64,000 nt of DNA, taken from Paenibacillus radicis (ex Xue et al. 2023). GTDB lineage: Bacteria > Bacillota > Bacilli > Paenibacillales > NBRC-103111. The DNA lies in assembly GCF_024722015.1 (NCBI RefSeq), contig NZ_JANQBD010000001.1, positions 186,001 through 250,000 on the forward strand, read 5' to 3'. Position 1 is the first letter of the stretch. Each line of letters begins with the position of its first letter. The notes beneath the pieces are model-generated. The model was not told where the DNA came from. It searched no databases and worked only from the letters and a program-made list of their open reading frames with translations. A program made the translations under genes and the position numbers. Shown piece after piece: positions 8,334 to 16,889 of this stretch.

Positions 8334-9002
8334 TCATTCGTAAATCGGCCATGCCTCTAACTTGTAAGCCATATCCCAAAATTTGTACTCATAATGGCTG
8401 CTTATAATAAAATGCTTCTTCATCCGCTCACGGTCTGCTGCCGTAACCTGCTCTGCAATTGTATCCAGACGATCGATTTGCTCCTGTACCAGCTCACGGA
8501 ACCATTCGCCTCCATAGGCGTTGATCCATTCCTGATAGATCGGTTCGCTAGAAGTAACTCCTTGCAATCGCTCACCAATCTCATAATAAAGCCAATAGCA
8601 TGGTAAAATGACTGCCACAATATCCCCCAAATGTCCTGCATTAGCAACGCGCAACATGTGAGAAGTATACGCATAAGCCGTAGGTGACGGTTCGAATGCC
8701 GCTTTCTCTGCCTCACTGATACCCAAGCGTTTAGCAAAGTTCTCATGTAACGACAGCTCTGCATTGTATGTTCCCTGTACATGAGCAGCCATCCGGTTAG
8801 AATCTGACAGATCCGTCGCTTTAGCTGCCCCCAGTGCCTGAACACGTGCAAATTGAGCCAAATAATAAGCGTCATTCAATAAATAATGACGGAATTTAAC
8901 TAACGGCAGCGTACCGTCGGCAATCCCTTGAACGAATGGATGCTCGAAGCTAGCGTTCCAGCTAGCATCTACGGCTTGACGGAGCTCCTGTGAAAATTTC
9001 AT
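8334..9002 (-). CDS. tenA: Thiaminase II / aminopyrimidine aminohydrolase TenA
   Basis: A 222-residue TenA-family enzyme that hydrolyses thiamine breakdown products such as aminomethyl-HMP to HMP for thiamine resynthesis. Key features are LLNDAYYLAQFARVQ (substrate-binding Asp), the catalytic cysteine in LPCYWLYYEIG and the C-terminal glutamate in SSHYEYKFWDMAY. It is the last gene of the riboswitch-controlled operon with an ECF transporter, 47 bp after ecfT. This supports uptake of a thiamine-derived pyrimidine followed by salvage. Cytoplasmic. Confidence 0.93.
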   Translation of the reverse strand: MKFSQELRQAVDASWNASFEHPFVQGIADGTLPLVKFRHYLLNDAYYLAQFARVQALGAAKATDLSDSNRMAAHVQGTYNAELSLHENFAKRLGISEAEKAAFEPSPTAYAYTSHMLRVANAGHLGDIVAVILPCYWLYYEIGERLQGVTSSEPIYQEWINAYGGEWFRELVQEQIDRLDTIAEQVTAADRERMKKHFIISSHYEYKFWDMAYKLEAWPIYE

Positions 9003-9049
9003 AATTGGTTCCTCCTTAATGATTTTACATGAAAGTTTGCTTGGAAGAC

Positions 9050-9859
9050 TTAAATAACCTTATAGCGGACGTCGCCGATATGGAAATAAGGAAAGTGCTG
9101 CCCTGCATACATGGCAGCCCAAACCGCTGCTGCCAAATACAGTAGCAGCAGCAAGTCGCGCATCGAGAAGCCGATGCGGTAATAATACGTGCGCCCGCGC
9201 GCTGAAGAGAAGCGCTTCGCTTCCATCGCCACGGCGATGCGCTGGGCGCGCCGAATGCTCTGCGCCAGCAGCGGGATCGCGTATAGCCGCAGCGTTTCAT
9301 AGACGCTGCCGATCCCAACGCGCCGCTTCACGCCGCGCACCTTCAGCGCCATCCGCAGCGTCCGAAACTCATCCGCCATTATCGGCATAAGCCGCAGGGC
9401 GGCCATGAAGCTGTAGGCGTATTTGGCCGGCAGCTTGCACTGCTGCATCAAGGAATAGAACATGGCCACCGGCTTGGTAGTGAGCGCAAACATCAGTCCC
9501 ATCAAGGCCATGTTGATTGTTTTCAAGCCAATATGCATGCCGCGGAAGAAGCTCTCCTCTGTAATATGCACGAGTCCGATATGCAGCCAAGTTGTATCTC
9601 CTTTTCCGAACATCATCATGGAAATAGAAGAGGATACAAATAATAGTCCGAAGGGTAGAAACATAAGCAGTAATCGAGGCATCGGATGCCCCGAGAACAA
9701 TAGAAGCAGCAAGAGCTGGGCCGCAGTAATGTTGATCAATACATTAATATTATCGATTAGCAGCACAATGAAGAACATTCCTATTGATAAGAGCAGCTTC
9801 AAGCTCGGATTTACCCTATGCAGCCATGTTTCTTCGAAAGCAAACACGTAACACCTCAC
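9050..9859 (-). CDS. ykoC: ECF transporter transmembrane component (EcfT/YkoC-like)
   Basis: A 269-residue membrane protein starting at GTG 9859, with AAGGA about 6 nt upstream. It has hydrophobic segments around residues 20-75 and 95-120, and a C-terminal helix. Between them lie the EcfT coupling features, with two Ala-Arg-Gly-like motifs (VRGVKRR and SARGRTYYY) that contact the ATPases. It follows the double ATPase gene by 20 bp. The operon as a whole matches Bacillus ykoEDC, the transporter for the hydroxymethylpyrimidine part of thiamine. Confidence 0.88.
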   Translation of the reverse strand: MRCYVFAFEETWLHRVNPSLKLLLSIGMFFIVLLIDNINVLINITAAQLLLLLLFSGHPMPRLLLMFLPFGLLFVSSSISMMMFGKGDTTWLHIGLVHITEESFFRGMHIGLKTINMALMGLMFALTTKPVAMFYSLMQQCKLPAKYAYSFMAALRLMPIMADEFRTLRMALKVRGVKRRVGIGSVYETLRLYAIPLLAQSIRRAQRIAVAMEAKRFSSARGRTYYYRIGFSMRDLLLLLYLAAAVWAAMYAGQHFPYFHIGDVRYKVI

Positions 9860-9879
9860 CCCGCTTCCTTTTACACCAT

Positions 9880-11448
9880 TTAATGAAGTATTTCAGTCGG
9901 CTCCAGATCGCCCATACTCGTATACCCCGCAGCCTTCAAATAGGCATCAGGCTCCATATTTAGGGTCAACACGCCGCTTTCTATAACCCATACTCGCGTG
10001 GAAAAATACCGGACGATTTCCATATCATGAGTCACCATAATAATAGAAGCTCCCTGTCTCCGCCAGCCTTCAAGCTTCTCCAGTATGGCAAACGTATTCG
10101 CCGCATCCTGCCCGAATGTCGGCTCATCGAGAAGCACTAATCGCTGCCGTTTACTCATCGCTGTAGCTACACTCAATCTCCGCTTCTGTCCTAGCGACAG
10201 CTGGTAGGGATGCTGGGCCTTCTTATCTTGAAGGCCAAATTCAATGAGCAGTTCTTCGGTAAGCTTCGCAGCATCGGCCAAGCCATCTCTGCGAAATCCG
10301 AAGGCAGCCTCGTCATACACGGAGTTGGTTACGAACTGCATCTCCGGATTTTGAAACACATAGGCGGCATCATCCGCCACATCCTTGAAGCCCTTCACGC
10401 TGCGGCCGATTATTTCGTAGCCGCCCGAAGTAGGAAGCAGCTGCATCAGAGACTGCAGCAGAGTACTTTTTCCCGCTCCGTTGCCGCCGATAACGGCCAC
10501 CCACTCGCCGGCACTCAAGCGAAGATCCGCAACGCGGATCTTCGCTTCCCGGCTGCGAGCCCGGCCGTGATATCCGGCGAAGTCGCGCAGCGACAACAAG
10601 CCCTGGCCGGCATCAGCCTGCTCGCCGCCCAGCTGCTTCGCAGCATCGGCCGCTGACTGTTTCACATCGGCGGTCAGCTCGCTTCTATTATTCAGCAGCG
10701 CTTGATACACAGGACTCGAGGCGTAATCCTCCCATACGCCAGGATACCAAATTCCATATTGCTGAAGCTCAGCTTTAAATTCAGCAAATATTTGCGTTGG
10801 AGAGTCGTCTGCAATTACAACTCCATCACTATTGAATAAAACAACCCGATCGACAAATTCAATCACTTCATCTATTTTATGTTCTACGATGATGACCGTC
10901 TTGTCTTTTCCGACTTTTTTGATCGTTTCCCATACCTGCCTGGTTCCTTCAGGGTCCAGCAGCGCCGTAGGCTCATCCAGAAATAAAACCTCCGGCTTCA
11001 ACGCAAGTATCGAAGCAATTGCCAGCCGCTGCTTCATGCCTTGCGACATCGATTGGATCGGCATATGCAGCTCCTTCAAATCAAGTCCTACTTGATGCAG
11101 CCCATCACTAATGCGCTCAGGCATTTCGTCTCTTGGAACTCCCAGATTCTCCAGCACGAATGCCATCTCTTCATCAACAAATGGCATGCAAAATTGAGTG
11201 TCCGGATCCTGAAACACATAACCCCAGGATGATGGCACCAGGATGCTGTCATATCGAACCGGGACATCAATCGCTCCCGGAATTAAACCGGTCAGCACCT
11301 GAAGCAATGTTGATTTGCCGCATCCGCTTGGTCCGAGCAGCAATACCTTTTGCCCGGATGGGACTGAGAATGATAGCTCATCAAACTGCAGTCCCTGACT
11401 TCCTGCGAATTTCAGCCGTAAACCGTTGACCGAGACCCCGATGCTCAT
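9880..11448 (-). CDS. ykoD: ECF transporter ATPase with two fused ABC domains (YkoD-like)
   Basis: A 522-residue tandem ATPase. Domain 1 (about 1-235): Walker A GPSGCGKST, signature MSQGMKQR, Walker B VLFLDEPTALLD. Domain 2 (about 290-510): Walker A GGNGAGKST, signature LSLGQKRRLSV, Walker B LVLLDEPTFGQD. The fused form replaces the separate EcfA/EcfA' pair and energises substrate import. Its ATG overlaps the ykoE stop codon by one base (TAATG), a sign of translational coupling. Local GC rises in the middle linker (10500-10670). Confidence 0.92.
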   Translation of the reverse strand: MSIGVSVNGLRLKFAGSQGLQFDELSFSVPSGQKVLLLGPSGCGKSTLLQVLTGLIPGAIDVPVRYDSILVPSSWGYVFQDPDTQFCMPFVDEEMAFVLENLGVPRDEMPERISDGLHQVGLDLKELHMPIQSMSQGMKQRLAIASILALKPEVLFLDEPTALLDPEGTRQVWETIKKVGKDKTVIIVEHKIDEVIEFVDRVVLFNSDGVVIADDSPTQIFAEFKAELQQYGIWYPGVWEDYASSPVYQALLNNRSELTADVKQSAADAAKQLGGEQADAGQGLLSLRDFAGYHGRARSREAKIRVADLRLSAGEWVAVIGGNGAGKSTLLQSLMQLLPTSGGYEIIGRSVKGFKDVADDAAYVFQNPEMQFVTNSVYDEAAFGFRRDGLADAAKLTEELLIEFGLQDKKAQHPYQLSLGQKRRLSVATAMSKRQRLVLLDEPTFGQDAANTFAILEKLEGWRRQGASIIMVTHDMEIVRYFSTRVWVIESGVLTLNMEPDAYLKAAGYTSMGDLEPTEILH

Positions 11449-12035
11449 TATTTCTTACGCTCCAGTGCGTCATAATCGGCCCGGCTCGCTGGACGAACCA
11501 ATTGGGTAACGCCAGTTGCTTCCAGCGCTTTAACTAACCAATAAGCGCACAGTCCGGTAATAAAAATTCCGCTAATCAATCGGAATACGAAATACAGCAT
11601 CAAATTCCAAGTCTGCAAATCAATCAAATATCCTTTGAAGCCGTCAAAAATCAGCGATGCGGCAGCCGCTGCAATGCCGGCCAGACAAGCCGTTGAGGCA
11701 GAGAAGCTGCGATACCGAAACAAGAAAAACACCAATTCGGCGCCCAGTCCTTGTGCAATCCCGTAAGTTAGCGCTTCGACTCCAAATTGGGAGCCTGTGA
11801 ATAATTCTCCTGAAGCAGCGGCTATTTCGGCAAGCAGCGCAACACCGGGTTTGCGAATCAGCAGGAACGCAACCGTCGCTGCCATAAACCATACACCATA
11901 GATAAGCTGATCGAGCTGCAGACCGGCCAGCTTAACGACATTGTAGACATCCCCCCACAACCGGTAAATAATGCCAAATACAACTGCAATAACGATTGTG
12001 ACCAAGATGTCGGTCAATTTTAAACCTTTGGACAT
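11448..12035 (-). CDS. ykoE: ECF transporter substrate-binding component, YkoE family
   Basis: A 195-residue integral membrane S-component that selects the thiamine-pyrimidine substrate (HMP). ATG 12035 is preferred because GAAGGGGTGA sits at normal distance; longer in-frame starts lie inside the leader. There are five to six hydrophobic helices, beginning LTDILVTIVIAVVFGIIYR, with an acidic/aromatic loop (LWGDVYNVV) typical of the family. It is the first gene after the TPP riboswitch. No ykoF homologue accompanies it. Confidence 0.9.
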   Translation of the reverse strand: MSKGLKLTDILVTIVIAVVFGIIYRLWGDVYNVVKLAGLQLDQLIYGVWFMAATVAFLLIRKPGVALLAEIAAASGELFTGSQFGVEALTYGIAQGLGAELVFFLFRYRSFSASTACLAGIAAAAASLIFDGFKGYLIDLQTWNLMLYFVFRLISGIFITGLCAYWLVKALEATGVTQLVRPASRADYDALERKK

Positions 12036-12104
12036 GATACGGTTCACCCCTTCTTTATTCCATAATGTTAATCTGTACGGTACCCGATGGCTTTTTTGAA
12101 TAAA

Positions 12105-12138
12105 CAAAAAAGACCACCTCCGTATTTAGAAGTGGTCT
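12105..12138 (-). terminator. Riboswitch-controlled terminator before ykoE
   Basis: AGACCAC (12111-12117) pairs with GTGGTCT (12132-12138). On the minus strand it is followed by a T6 run. It lies between the TPP aptamer and ykoE, so it is the likely expression platform: formed when TPP is bound. Confidence 0.85.
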
Positions 12139-12169
12139 GCATGTTAGAATTCAATACACGCTTCAAACG

Positions 12170-12262
12170 CTCTCCACTTCCCTACGCTGGCGCAATCCAG
12201 ATCAGGTTCAGAGGGTCTAGGATCTATTGATCCAATCTCAGCCTCGCGGCTCCCCTAGTGAC
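12170..12262 (-). promoter_or_regulatory. TPP riboswitch (THI element)
   Basis: Read on the minus strand it contains the conserved TPP aptamer parts in order: CTAGGGGAGCC, GGCTGAGATTGGA, ACCCTCTGAACCTGATC and GCCAGCGTAGGGAAGTGG. The P1 closing strands flank these. It sits about 130 nt upstream of ykoE and just before an intrinsic terminator. Binding of thiamine diphosphate is expected to reduce transcription of the uptake and salvage operon. Confidence 0.95.
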
Positions 12263-12319
12263 ATTTATCATATTAACATGCCTGTCAAAAAAGTCAACGG
12301 TAAAGTTGCAGCTCTTCCC

Positions 12320-13285
12320 CTACAAATTACCAGCCACAAATCGCATCATTGCTTCCTCATGGAAAGGCAGAGCTTCATGACCGTAATCAGGGTACAGCTT
12401 CAGCTCCTTCTCTCCAACCAAATGATTGTATGCGGCAAAGCAGGTCGAAGGCGGACAGACGATATCCTGCAGCGTAATGGCCATCAAGGTTTTCGCCTTG
12501 ATCCGTGAAGCCATATTCATTCCATCGAAATAGCTAAGGGTGCGGTATACCTGCTCTTCTTTAAGATGCTCGGGGTCAAACCGGCGAAACCAGTTCTTAA
12601 TTTCCACATAAGGTCCGCCATTGTGCTGCTCCACTGCGCGGCGGAAATGGCATAAATACGGATAATACGGCATCGCCAGCTTCGGCCTGTCATCGAGACC
12701 GGCTGCTGCGAGCGCGAGTCCTCCGCCCTGGCTTCCCCCGTATACAGCGATGCGGGATGCATCCACTTCCTGCTGAGAGCATACAAAGTCAATAGCACGA
12801 ATGCAGTCCAAGTACACCTGCTTGTAATAATAAAGCTTCGGATCAAGAATTCCAAGCGTCATCCAACCCGAAATGCTCCCCTGTGGAAACGATGCTCCAA
12901 CCGGCGTTAACCCACCCTGACCTCTCGCATCAATAGACAATACAGCTATCCCCATAGAAGCCCAATGCAGCAATTCATGAGGATTTCCACGATTACCATT
13001 ATATCCATGGTATTTCACAATAACCGGAAGCGATCCTTTTTCATGCTTTCCTGCTGGAATAACGTACCAGCCATGAACAGGCGTGCCATCGGCACCGTCA
13101 TAAACAACATCGTAGATATGTATGGATTTTAAAGGATGATCCTCAACCAAGTTAGCTTTTGCATTCAGGGGTGCTGCGTTGGAGCTTTCTTTGGCCTCTT
13201 CCCAGAAGATATCGAAGTCCGCTTCAAGCGTTAATTCAGGCTTATAATCACGTAGCTGGGATAAGGGCATATCAACATTTGGCAT
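12320..13285 (-). CDS. Acetyl xylan esterase / cephalosporin-C deacetylase, CE7 family
   Basis: A 321-residue alpha/beta hydrolase that removes acetyl groups from short xylo-oligosaccharides. ATG 13285 has AAGGAG at 9 nt. Motifs: oxyanion-hole region YHGYNGNRG, RGQGG (DARGQGG), the nucleophile elbow GGSQGGGLALA, the acid in LQDIVCPPST and the catalytic histidine in YPDYGHE. All are characteristic of CE7 esterases. There is no signal peptide, so it is cytoplasmic and probably acts on imported oligosaccharides. It is divergent from psd and is not in an obvious sugar operon. Confidence 0.92.
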   Translation of the reverse strand: MPNVDMPLSQLRDYKPELTLEADFDIFWEEAKESSNAAPLNAKANLVEDHPLKSIHIYDVVYDGADGTPVHGWYVIPAGKHEKGSLPVIVKYHGYNGNRGNPHELLHWASMGIAVLSIDARGQGGLTPVGASFPQGSISGWMTLGILDPKLYYYKQVYLDCIRAIDFVCSQQEVDASRIAVYGGSQGGGLALAAAGLDDRPKLAMPYYPYLCHFRRAVEQHNGGPYVEIKNWFRRFDPEHLKEEQVYRTLSYFDGMNMASRIKAKTLMAITLQDIVCPPSTCFAAYNHLVGEKELKLYPDYGHEALPFHEEAMMRFVAGNL

Positions 13286-13440
13286 GAATAACAACTCCTT
13301 AATAAAATATAAGCTCCCCCCAGGCACAGCAACGAATCGGAAGCTGCGGGGTTGTTTCTTTTTTTCTTGCGTTAGTGCGGGTTATATGTCAAGATATTTG
13401 ATAAAACAACAATTAAGAAGAAACAGGTGAGCCTAGAGCT

Positions 13441-14223
13441 ATGATGAAATCTTTTTTCCGCTTGTTAACGGAGCTGTCCTCACGTAAATCGATCTCCCAA
13501 ATAACAGGCGCGTTTGCAAAATCAAGAGCAAGCCGCGGCTTTATTCCGCGTTTTGCCAAAATATACGGTATCCGTTTGGAGGATGCTGAGAAGCAATGGA
13601 CTGAGTATACATCCTTGAATGATTTTTTTACAAGACGACTGAAGCAAGGACTTCGTTTGATAGACACGGCTCCACAAGCATTGGTCAGCCCGGTAGATGC
13701 CATGATTACAGGTATTGGCCATATCTCTGATGGACTTATACTGAATGTCAAAGGCCAGGACTATACCGTGGAGGAGCTGCTTAATTATTCGCCACGCACG
13801 GTCAATTACAAGAACGGCTTTTACTTTGTTCTTTATTTAAGCCCCACCGACTATCACCGGATTCACTCGCCAATTGCAGGCGATATTATTGAAAAAGAGC
13901 ATGTTCCCGGCAAAGTATATCCGGTCAATGAATTCGGCCTTCGCCATATGCGCCGAGTATTGAGCCGCAACGAGCGGTTAATCACTTACATGCAGCATGA
14001 AAAAAGCGAGCTTGCCGTAGTAAAGGTCGGCGCGATGAACGTTAGCAGTATTCAGTATGCATCTCCCTTGCCTGCTCATCTTGGCCGTGGTGATGAATTG
14101 GCCTTCTTTGAGTTCGGTTCGACTGTCGTATTGCTGCTGGAAACCGATACATTCGAAACCCGCAGCGACCTCCAGGTCGGCAGTAAGGTGAAAATGGGTG
14201 AAAAGCTCGGCAGCATGAAATAA
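13441..14223 (+). CDS. psd: Phosphatidylserine decarboxylase
   Basis: A 260-residue proenzyme that makes phosphatidylethanolamine from phosphatidylserine at the membrane. The sequence shows SPVDAMITGIG, the catalytic DYHRIHSPIAG, PVNEFGL and the self-cleavage site FGST near residue 230, where the serine becomes the pyruvoyl group. The family consensus is LGST; here the first residue is Phe, which occurs in some members. Start ATG 13441 follows AGGTGAG. It ends before a strong shared terminator. pssA is not in the window. Confidence 0.93.
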   Translation: MMKSFFRLLTELSSRKSISQITGAFAKSRASRGFIPRFAKIYGIRLEDAEKQWTEYTSLNDFFTRRLKQGLRLIDTAPQALVSPVDAMITGIGHISDGLILNVKGQDYTVEELLNYSPRTVNYKNGFYFVLYLSPTDYHRIHSPIAGDIIEKEHVPGKVYPVNEFGLRHMRRVLSRNERLITYMQHEKSELAVVKVGAMNVSSIQYASPLPAHLGRGDELAFFEFGSTVVLLLETDTFETRSDLQVGSKVKMGEKLGSMK

Positions 14224-14236
14224 TGTATTAGCAGGG

Positions 14237-14282
14237 AAAAAGGAAGTTGCCTCCTGTGTCAGCAGGCGGCGGCTTCCTTTTT
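14237..14282. terminator. Bidirectional terminator between psd and the glycosyltransferase
   Basis: AAAAAGGAAG (14237-14246) pairs with CTTCCTTTTT (14273-14282); the stem continues inside as GCC.CCTG/CAGG.GGC. Runs of A and T on both sides allow use by both convergent genes. Confidence 0.9.
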
Positions 14283-14329
14283 CTATTCATCCATAGCCGT
14301 TCGGTTGGAGCTGCCGGAAATCCCGCCTT

Positions 14330-15070
14330 TTATTTGCTTTTGCCGCCTCCAAAAAGGATCTTCAAAGCAAATCTAGGCAACACCAATTGCCTGCGCAGCC
14401 GCGAAGGCTGAGATAGCAGCCGGTATAACCATTCCAGGTTCAGCTTCTGCCATGCTACCGGCGCACGTTTAACCTTCCCGGCAAGAACATCAAGGCTTCC
14501 ACCAATGCCGAAGGCAACCTTTGCCTTAAGATCTTTTTTATACTTATAAATCCATTTCTCCGAATAAGGCGCTCCCATGGCTACCACCAGTATATCGGGC
14601 TTAGCAGCACCAATAGAAGCAACGACGCCTGCCTCTTCTTCTTTCCCAAAAAAACCGTTCTGTCTTCCGACTACACGGACGCCAGGATATTGCTCAGCAA
14701 TCACCTCGGATGCTTTCCGGCTCGTTTCCTCATCGGCCCCCAACAAAAAGATGGAATAGCCTTTTTCATTGCCGGCTTTCAAGAGACCTGTAAAAATGTC
14801 GAAGCCTGTTACTCGTTCTTCCAGTGGTTCACCCTGCCATTTCGCAGCTAAAACTATACCAATACCATCCGCCGTTATCATTCCCGATTGGGAAATAATG
14901 GTTCGAAGCAATTCATCTTGCTTCGCTACCATTACGATTTCCGGATTTGCAGTAATAAGCTGGAACAGCTTGCCCTCCTGCTTGTCCAGTTGAACAGTAA
15001 GCTTCTTTATCGTTTGTTGCAAGTTGAGCTTGGAGAAGGGTACCCCCATTATGGATACGGTTTGCTGCAT
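14330..15070 (-). CDS. WecG/TagA/CpsF-family glycosyltransferase
   Basis: A 246-residue peripheral membrane glycosyltransferase of family GT26. The family transfers ManNAc or a similar sugar from a UDP donor to a lipid-linked GlcNAc, an early step in teichoic acid or surface polysaccharide synthesis. Visible motifs are LITANPEIVMVA, TADGIGIVLAAK (catalytic Asp), FLLGADEETSRKA, VAMGAPYSEKWI and the basic C-terminus RLRRQLVLPRFALKI used for membrane contact. ATG 15070 follows AAGGTG. It stands alone, so whether it makes a teichoic-acid linkage unit or another polymer is open. Confidence 0.9.
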   Translation of the reverse strand: MQQTVSIMGVPFSKLNLQQTIKKLTVQLDKQEGKLFQLITANPEIVMVAKQDELLRTIISQSGMITADGIGIVLAAKWQGEPLEERVTGFDIFTGLLKAGNEKGYSIFLLGADEETSRKASEVIAEQYPGVRVVGRQNGFFGKEEEAGVVASIGAAKPDILVVAMGAPYSEKWIYKYKKDLKAKVAFGIGGSLDVLAGKVKRAPVAWQKLNLEWLYRLLSQPSRLRRQLVLPRFALKILFGGGKSK

Positions 15071-15315
15071 AATTTTAAGTCACCTTTTCTAAGGATATTA
15101 TAGATAAACCTCGGCACTGTCTTTCGAGCAAGTGCGATTCAAATGAATAGCCTACCTTATGTTTTTATCACTTGGCGGGAAAAATTACAACCATATACAT
15201 TAGGTCCACAACAAATTCCACAGCTTGCCGAACGCCCTATGCTTTGAAATTTCTATATGACACTGGTATCTCCTGCCTAAAGTGTGCATTTCATGTGAAA
15301 TGCTTTCGTATGGGT

Positions 15316-16767
15316 CTACAGCGACTGCATGAGCTTTACCGCATACTCCATTTCGTGTTCCGTTAAATGCGCAAAATGGAAGTAAGCTCCGTATCGTGTT
15401 CCTCCGTCTCCTTGCAGCGCCAGATCGGACCAACGGATTCCGGATGAGCCACAGCACTTCCTAAATTCCGTATAATCCTCTGTTCCAAGCCACCAGCCAA
15501 ACAAATGCAGTCCGGCATCGCTTTCTACCCAAGCGAACCTGTCAGACAAACACCCGGTTAGCAAGCGGTGCAAGCATTCGAATTTGCGGCTGTATACACG
15601 CTTCATCCGGCGCAAGTGACGCTCATATTCACCGCTGTTCATAAAGGAAGCCAGCGTTTGCTGCTCCAGCAGGCCCGTTGGCTGCGGCTCATATAAAGCT
15701 TTGGCCTTGCTTGCTGGCCCCACAAGTGCTTGAGGCATAACCGCATAGCCGATGCGGATGCTCGATGGCAAAGTCTTGGAGAAGCTGCCGACGTACACGA
15801 CCCGCTCCTCACGATCCAACACCTTCAGCGGCTCTACAGCCCTGCCTCTGTGCCGAAATTCGCTATCGTAATCATCTTCTATGATTACAGCTTCCCGCTC
15901 ATACGCCCATTGGAGCAGCTGCTGGCGCCGCTCCAGGCTCAGTACAGCCCCGGTCGGAAACTGCCGCCCGGGGGTCACAAACAGCAGCTTCGCTGCCCAA
16001 TCATCAGGCATGATTCCCTGCTGATCCACATCTACCGGCATGCAGGTACCGCCTGCCGCTATCACAGCCCGGCGTATTCCATTATAGCCGGGGTTCTCTA
16101 CTACAGCGATGTCGCCATCGTTAATCATTAGCTGTGCCAGCAGGGCTATCGCCTGCATCGAGCCGTTAAAGATTACGATTTGCTCCGCTGGCGCGGCAAT
16201 CCCTCTTGCTCGGCGCAAATAATTCGCAATGGCTTCGCGAAGCCCTATATCCCCCTGCACGGAAGGGGGAGGGATGGGGCTCTGCTGCGATATTTGCCTC
16301 GCAGTAGCGTATAGGCATCGATTCCACTCGGCCTTCGGAAACCATTCTGAATCGGGAGCAAACCAATGAAAATCTACCTCCATTACTCCCGCGTCAGCGG
16401 CATTGAGGGGAAGCTGTACAGAAGCCTCGTGAGCAGCCGAAATCTCATTAATTCTTGTTCCCCACTGAGAAAGCGAATAGTTACGTTTAAGCATATCCGT
16501 TTGGTTCGGGCTGCCAGCATTGTAGGAGATGAATGTCCCTCTTCCCACTTCACATACAACATACCCTTCTGAAGCTAGCATATCATACACTTGATTGATC
16601 GTTCCTCTGGAAACGTTATAAAGTGCTGCCAATTCCCTGCTGGAGGGAAGCTTCGTATGAAGTGGAAGCACGCCGTCCACGATAGAATCTCTTAAGGCAT
16701 GATAAAAAGCCAGCAGTTTGGTGGAATACCTCTCATAGTAGCTGTGGTAAGGAATTTGAAAATGCAT
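15316..16767 (-). CDS. MocR-type (GntR/aminotransferase) transcriptional regulator
   Basis: A 483-residue chimera. Residues about 10-80 form a GntR winged helix (LHTKLPSSRELAALYNVSRGTINQVYDML). Residues about 120-480 form a fold-I aminotransferase domain that binds PLP, with the Schiff-base lysine in YVGSFSKTLPSSIRIGY. ATG 16767 is chosen because GGGAG lies 7-8 nt upstream; the longer frame would cross the divergent promoter. MocR proteins usually control an adjacent divergent gene, here a PNPOx-fold protein. A role in vitamin B6 or PLP-linked metabolism is a reasonable inference. PdxR and GabR are relatives. Confidence 0.9.
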   Translation of the reverse strand: MHFQIPYHSYYERYSTKLLAFYHALRDSIVDGVLPLHTKLPSSRELAALYNVSRGTINQVYDMLASEGYVVCEVGRGTFISYNAGSPNQTDMLKRNYSLSQWGTRINEISAAHEASVQLPLNAADAGVMEVDFHWFAPDSEWFPKAEWNRCLYATARQISQQSPIPPPSVQGDIGLREAIANYLRRARGIAAPAEQIVIFNGSMQAIALLAQLMINDGDIAVVENPGYNGIRRAVIAAGGTCMPVDVDQQGIMPDDWAAKLLFVTPGRQFPTGAVLSLERRQQLLQWAYEREAVIIEDDYDSEFRHRGRAVEPLKVLDREERVVYVGSFSKTLPSSIRIGYAVMPQALVGPASKAKALYEPQPTGLLEQQTLASFMNSGEYERHLRRMKRVYSRKFECLHRLLTGCLSDRFAWVESDAGLHLFGWWLGTEDYTEFRKCCGSSGIRWSDLALQGDGGTRYGAYFHFAHLTEHEMEYAVKLMQSL

Positions 16768-16795
16768 GCTTAAGCTCTCCCATTCCGAATAATGG

Positions 16796-16820
16796 TCCAA
16801 TAAAATAACTCTAAATTGGA
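16796..16820. promoter_or_regulatory. Candidate MocR operator
   Basis: TCCAAT (16796-16801) and ATTGGA (16815-16820) form an inverted repeat in the 122-bp region between the divergent MocR and PNPOx-like genes. The left arm is part of TGGTCCAAT. The position fits a shared operator; no experimental or comparative support was available. Confidence 0.4.
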
Positions 16821-16889
16821 GCTTATAGATTGTCAATGTCTGAGGTAAGCTTACTTTCAAGCTTTTATCCAACAGGGAGGATGGAATAT

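Noticed and set aside
9462..9851. Plus-strand frame of 129 codons
   Set aside because: It is antisense to ecfT inside a clear operon and has no ribosome site.
13313..13370. GC-rich hairpin with T-run between the CE7 esterase and psd
   Set aside because: It lies in a divergent promoter region where no transcript needs ending, and the pairing is broken; probably chance.
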